Below, in pieces: positions 12,292 through 15,121 of a stretch of 15,121 nt of DNA. The DNA lies in the NCBI GenBank assembly GCA_001593845.1, contig LUCF01000002.1, positions 1-15,121 of the forward strand, written 5' to 3'. The position numbers and the translations under genes were made by a program. Position 1 is the first letter of the stretch, and every line of letters starts with the position of its first letter. Below the pieces are notes generated by a model. The model was not told where the DNA came from. It ran no database searches and saw only the letters and a program-made list of their open reading frames with translations. Source of the stretch: Candidatus Bathyarchaeota archaeon B63. Lineage in GTDB: Archaea > Thermoproteota > Bathyarchaeia > Bathyarchaeales > DTEX01.

Positions 12292-14064
12292 TTACTCCTG
12301 CTTTTCATCATCCTTTTCTCTTAATATAGCGATTATTTTAGCGATCTTCTTTGGGGAAATCCTCTCAGTATTTATTGCTATATCGAATGGAGGCATACTG
12401 GAAAGGTCAGCGTGATATAGGCGCTTCGCGATGCGGTCTATTCTCCTATCCTCATCCTCGATCTCCTTAAAGGCGACGAACTCCGGCTTCCTGAATTTCT
12501 GAGCTCTCCTTCTCGTCCTCTCCTCCTTAGAAGCGACAAGCAGGACCCTAACTGAATCTTGCTCCTCCCTAGCAGCGTATAGGGCTGAGGTTCCCTCAAT
12601 TATTACGGGGCGCCTCTCGCTTCGCAGCATTCTAGTCAGACGCCTCACATCTACATGCGCCGCGTTGATGATCTCCGCCTTCATGGATCTCTGGACGAGA
12701 CGAGCCGTCGAGGTTAACCCCGCCTCTGAAAGCCCATAAATCACTATGTGCGGGCCGATTCTCGGAGCCCTCCTCGTCGGAATTAAAGTCTCAGGTATAC
12801 ATCGAATCAGAATGGGAAACCGAACTCCGGCGTCAACGAGCAATGCGAAGATGAAGGGCAACCTGGGGTCGATATTCCATAGGAACCCTCCAAGCAGACT
12901 CGCCGGAATCGAGCTTAGGTACCAGACAAAATTGAGCAGAGCGTTCCATGTGCTCTGAACCCTCTTCGGCATGACCTCAGCCCTTAAGGCCCAGAAGGAT
13001 GAACCGGTTGAGGTTCCGATCGCGTCGAGCATCCAGACGAGCAGGGGGATGTACGGCGTGATGGGGCTACGGTAGCTCCCACCGATTATGAAGGTCAATA
13101 AAGCCGCATATCTGAAGGGCCTTATGAGGAGGATGATCCGCTTTCTCCCTTTTCTGTCAGATATATTCGCGAGCGGTATCTGGAGGAATATCCGGATGAG
13201 GCTGTCTACTGTTGGAAGTAAGCCGATGATTAAGAGGGGAGATAAACACACCTCAGCAGCGTATATCGGCCAGAACGGGGATATGAGCTGCCACGCGAAG
13301 GGGCCGAGGAGAAACATGATGATCCAAGAGGATGCCTTTCTCTCCTTGGACATCCTGTAAACGGCCCTCATCCGAAGCATCATATCCCTCACCACTTCCT
13401 TCAGCCCTTTGACTTCATTCTTCTCTGAAGAGGGCACATTCCCCAGCCGTTTCAGGGTATAAACCCAGACGAAGAGGGAGATTAGAAACTGCGCGAGGAA
13501 CATCTTTCTGATCTCAGCCAGGCCGCCCATGACTTGTATTAGATGCGCGGAGAGGGGCGGGATCACCATATTCACGATGCTCGCCGTCACGGCGAGCGTA
13601 GCCACTATCTGGCTCCTCCTCTTCTGCTCCATTGAAGAATATAGGATCGCATTGTAAACTGGGCTTGAGATTGCTGATCCAAGCGCTCCTAGGAAGTTCA
13701 CGAGGATCAGGACGTGCCAGCTCTGGGCCAAAGCGTAGATTATGGGATTGGGCAGGGTGAATGCTGTTCCTAAGAGGAAAACCCTCTTTCTGTCATATCG
13801 GTCTCCTATCCACCCTCCAATTAATATGAAGAATACGAAGACCGCGGACCATATGGAGCCGAAGAGCCCCAGAATGACAGCGTCCGCTCCTAAAGTCTCC
13901 TTTATGTATAACGTTGACAGCCCGGCCGTTAACCCCCCACTGGCCACAAGGAGCACCCTTCTTAATAAGAAGACGCGGAGGTTTCCCTTTAGCAGCGGCT
14001 TTACGTCGGGGATTATCCTCAACTGCCAACCATCGGCCCTATTATGCCCGGATTCGGGAATCAT
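12292..14064 (-). CDS. major facilitator superfamily transporter fused to a cytidylate-kinase-like domain
   Basis: The protein has 590 residues. Residues about 25-430 form a 12-helix MFS transporter with the loop 2-3 motif GDRYDRKRV (87-95) and its second-half copy SDRKGRKRI (302-310). Residues about 437-585 are a cytoplasmic domain resembling cytidylate/adenylate-type P-loop kinases: VIYGLSEAGLTSTARLVQ (441-458) in place of the P-loop, RPVIIEGTSALYA, VRVLLVASKEERTRRRA (the Arg-rich lid region), and PPFDIAINTERISPKKIAKI near the end. The Walker A Lys is Leu (G444-L-S-E-A-G-L450-T), so catalysis is doubtful; nucleotide sensing is possible. ATG 14064 follows a TTTATTA box (14084-14090) at leaderless spacing. 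Transported substrate is unknown. It converges on the Hjc-like gene. Confidence 0.85.
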   Translation of the reverse strand: MIPESGHNRADGWQLRIIPDVKPLLKGNLRVFLLRRVLLVASGGLTAGLSTLYIKETLGADAVILGLFGSIWSAVFVFFILIGGWIGDRYDRKRVFLLGTAFTLPNPIIYALAQSWHVLILVNFLGALGSAISSPVYNAILYSSMEQKRRSQIVATLAVTASIVNMVIPPLSAHLIQVMGGLAEIRKMFLAQFLISLFVWVYTLKRLGNVPSSEKNEVKGLKEVVRDMMLRMRAVYRMSKERKASSWIIMFLLGPFAWQLISPFWPIYAAEVCLSPLLIIGLLPTVDSLIRIFLQIPLANISDRKGRKRIILLIRPFRYAALLTFIIGGSYRSPITPYIPLLVWMLDAIGTSTGSSFWALRAEVMPKRVQSTWNALLNFVWYLSSIPASLLGGFLWNIDPRLPFIFALLVDAGVRFPILIRCIPETLIPTRRAPRIGPHIVIYGLSEAGLTSTARLVQRSMKAEIINAAHVDVRRLTRMLRSERRPVIIEGTSALYAAREEQDSVRVLLVASKEERTRRRAQKFRKPEFVAFKEIEDEDRRIDRIAKRLYHADLSSMPPFDIAINTERISPKKIAKIIAILREKDDEKQE

Positions 14065-14108
14065 TCTAACCTTAAGATCTCCCTAATAAATCTTCTGTGC
14101 ATCTGATC

Positions 14109-14151
14109 GATGAGGCTGCAACGTGCATGCACGTCTATGCTTTTGTATCCA
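14109..14151 (-). repeat. right copy of 43-nt inverted repeat
   Basis: It is the reverse complement of 10383-10425 at 41 of 43 positions, with differences at 14116 and 14122 (both T/C changes). It lies about 45 bp upstream of the transporter start, in the same orientation relative to that gene as the left copy is to the nuclease gene. Confidence 0.85.
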
Positions 14152-14259
14152 TGCTTCACCTCCATAAAGCCCATCCGCGTTCATGCGATTCAGTAAAACA
14201 TGATATGAGGAGATTTTTCTACATAACGAAATAATTTATCTGCAGTTCAGCCTTTCAAT

Positions 14260-14283
14260 GCAACATTACATATATAATGTTGC
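14260..14283. repeat. perfect 9-bp inverted repeat at the recombinase promoter
   Basis: GCAACATTA, a 6-base spacer CATATA, then TAATGTTGC. It begins at the transcription start predicted from the TATA-like box at 14232-14239 and ends 24 bases before TTG 14308. It could be an operator for autoregulation or a recombinase core binding site. Confidence 0.6.
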
Positions 14284-14307
14284 GTGGGTCTCGGGGGAGG
14301 AGCGGGG

Positions 14308-14901
14308 TTGAAGAAGACCAAAAAAAGTGTTGAGATTGTTGAGAGCTTCTGCGGATGGGATTATTTGCTTAAATTAGTTGAGAAATGCAGACGAGAGGTA
14401 GATAAGGCTTTGATTTCTGCCTTGTTTGAAACAGGCGGGAGGGTCAGTGAGGTCCTCCAGTTGAGGAAGGACAATTTTGTTGTCCAAGAACCATTTCTCA
14501 TAGTAAAGGCCATGCCCGTCCTAAAACGGTACAAGAAGATCGGGGAATACCGGGACAGAACGGGGAGAATTAGGTGGCGGACGGAGAGGAAGACGGCCTA
14601 TAGGACCTTCCCGATACACATGGGGGAGCCATTATGTAAGCCGCTTCTGGAATATCTCGGAGGGGTTCCGGAGGGGAAGCTCTTTAACATCGGAAGAACC
14701 CAAGCCTACAGGATCGTCAGAAAGCTGGATGAAAACCTCTTTCCCCACTGGTTCAGGGCTCAGAGGGCCTCTCAGCTGGCCTTGGAGTACGGCTTTGACG
14801 TTCACGACCTTATCGACTTCTTCAATTGGAAGAGCTTGCAGACCGCTACCCACTACAGCAGGATGGGCTGGAAGGGACTCGCCAACAAGATGAAGCGTTA
14901 A
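14308..14901 (+). CDS. minimal tyrosine recombinase/integrase (catalytic domain only)
   Basis: The protein has 197 residues from TTG 14308, seven bases after GGGAGG; GTG 14284 is an in-frame alternative lacking a ribosome site. Catalytic residues of the tyrosine recombinase family are visible: Arg 45 in TGGRVSEVLQL, the HxxR box His 147/Arg 150 in PHWFRAQRAS, Trp 174 in the usual His/Trp position (FFNWKSLQTATHYSRM), and the nucleophile Tyr 183. A beta-hairpin region with several Lys (67-97) probably supplies the catalytic Lys. The usual N-terminal core-binding domain is absent, so it is shorter than XerA-type enzymes (about 280-300). It probably performs site-specific recombination for a mobile element, or is a remnant or archaeal-specific short form. 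It lies outside the inverted-repeat pair. Confidence 0.82.
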   Translation: MKKTKKSVEIVESFCGWDYLLKLVEKCRREVDKALISALFETGGRVSEVLQLRKDNFVVQEPFLIVKAMPVLKRYKKIGEYRDRTGRIRWRTERKTAYRTFPIHMGEPLCKPLLEYLGGVPEGKLFNIGRTQAYRIVRKLDENLFPHWFRAQRASQLALEYGFDVHDLIDFFNWKSLQTATHYSRMGWKGLANKMKR

Positions 14902-15121
14902 ATCAGGTGGATTTTTTGTAGGGCTCAGGCCCTTTAGGAGGGTAAGTGAGGATAAATGATTATGTAATACGATAATAACTAACCAAACGCATCATTACAA
15001 ATTCACCATCATATGAGGCCTTTTTTGCCTATATTGGCCCCCCTCAGAACATTCAAAATCCCCCTCATTTAAGGATAAGGGGCATTTTCGGCTGGGACAT
15101 AATCCCTAGAATGTATACAAA
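14902..15121 (+). terminator. recombinase terminator and non-coding tail
   Basis: Just after the stop, TTTTTT at 14912-14917 could end transcription. A small hairpin AGGGC-TCAG-GCCCT (14920-14933) follows. The remaining 190 bases are AT-rich with runs of C and T (for example GGCCTTTTTTGCC near 15019-15031). Only very short frames occur on either strand, and I see no RNA gene. Confidence 0.35.

Larger units (their letters stand above)
14065..14307. promoter_or_regulatory. divergent promoter region between the transporter and the recombinase
   Basis: The minus-strand TTTATTA box (14084-14090) serves the transporter. The right copy of the 43-nt repeat occupies 14109-14151. On the plus strand, TAATTTAT (14232-14239) is a TATA-like box about 25 bp before the inverted repeat at 14260-14283. 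GGGAGG (14295-14300) is the ribosome site for TTG 14308. No other gene is seen. Confidence 0.45.

Noticed and set aside
15105..15121. Third copy of the 43-nt repeat at the right edge (GTATACAAA)
   Set aside because: Only about seven bases match the start of the repeat before the window ends; not distinguishable from chance.

Overview
The window reads as a piece of an archaeal chromosome, most likely an anaerobic member of the TACK/Thermoproteota side (a Bathyarchaeia-like lineage would fit, but I cannot place it from sequence alone). Supporting signs are an Hjc-type Holliday junction resolvase, a UbiA prenyltransferase of the archaeal ether-lipid type, a tetrahydromethanopterin-linked methyltransferase (MtrH), TATA-like boxes about 25 bp before several starts (leaderless genes), GGAGGTGATC-type ribosome binding sites, and frequent TTG/GTG starts with AGG-rich arginine codons.

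Region 1 (1-5718) is one functional block built around NifX/ORP-like (COG1433-type) proteins. It holds a NifX-domain protein with an N-terminal coil, two tandem MinD-superfamily ATPases each carrying an inserted 8-Cys ferredoxin domain, and a radical SAM protein with a C-terminal winged helix. A divergent DUF134 regulator follows, then a second operon of three DUF5320-like small proteins (two extremely Trp/Tyr-rich), a NifX protein with a Gly/Met/Arg linker and C-terminal coil, and a third stand-alone NifX protein. Paired MinD-ferredoxin ATPases plus NifX-fold proteins are the hallmark of the anaerobe-specific orange-protein (ORP) complex described in Desulfovibrio. This looks like an archaeal relative with its own regulator and coiled-coil scaffold proteins, and it is the best candidate for an undescribed system here.

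Region 2 (5719-10278) is metabolic: a solo mtrH, a convergent membrane prenyltransferase (DGGGP synthase-like), and a divergent, overlapping proB-proA pair for proline synthesis from glutamate.

Region 3 (10383-14151) is bracketed by a 43-nt inverted repeat (41/43 matching). Inside are a wHTH-PD-(D/E)XK nuclease, a winged-helix regulator preceded by a 10-bp hairpin that includes its ribosome binding site, an Hjc-like nuclease, and a convergent major-facilitator transporter fused to a degenerate cytidylate-kinase-like domain. The repeat copies sit just upstream of the two outermost, inward-facing genes, so they could be shared promoter elements or element ends.

Region 4 (14152-15121) holds a minimal tyrosine recombinase with a perfect inverted repeat at its promoter/start, then about 220 bp with no gene that I can support. 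I saw no tRNA, rRNA, CRISPR array or IS transposase.
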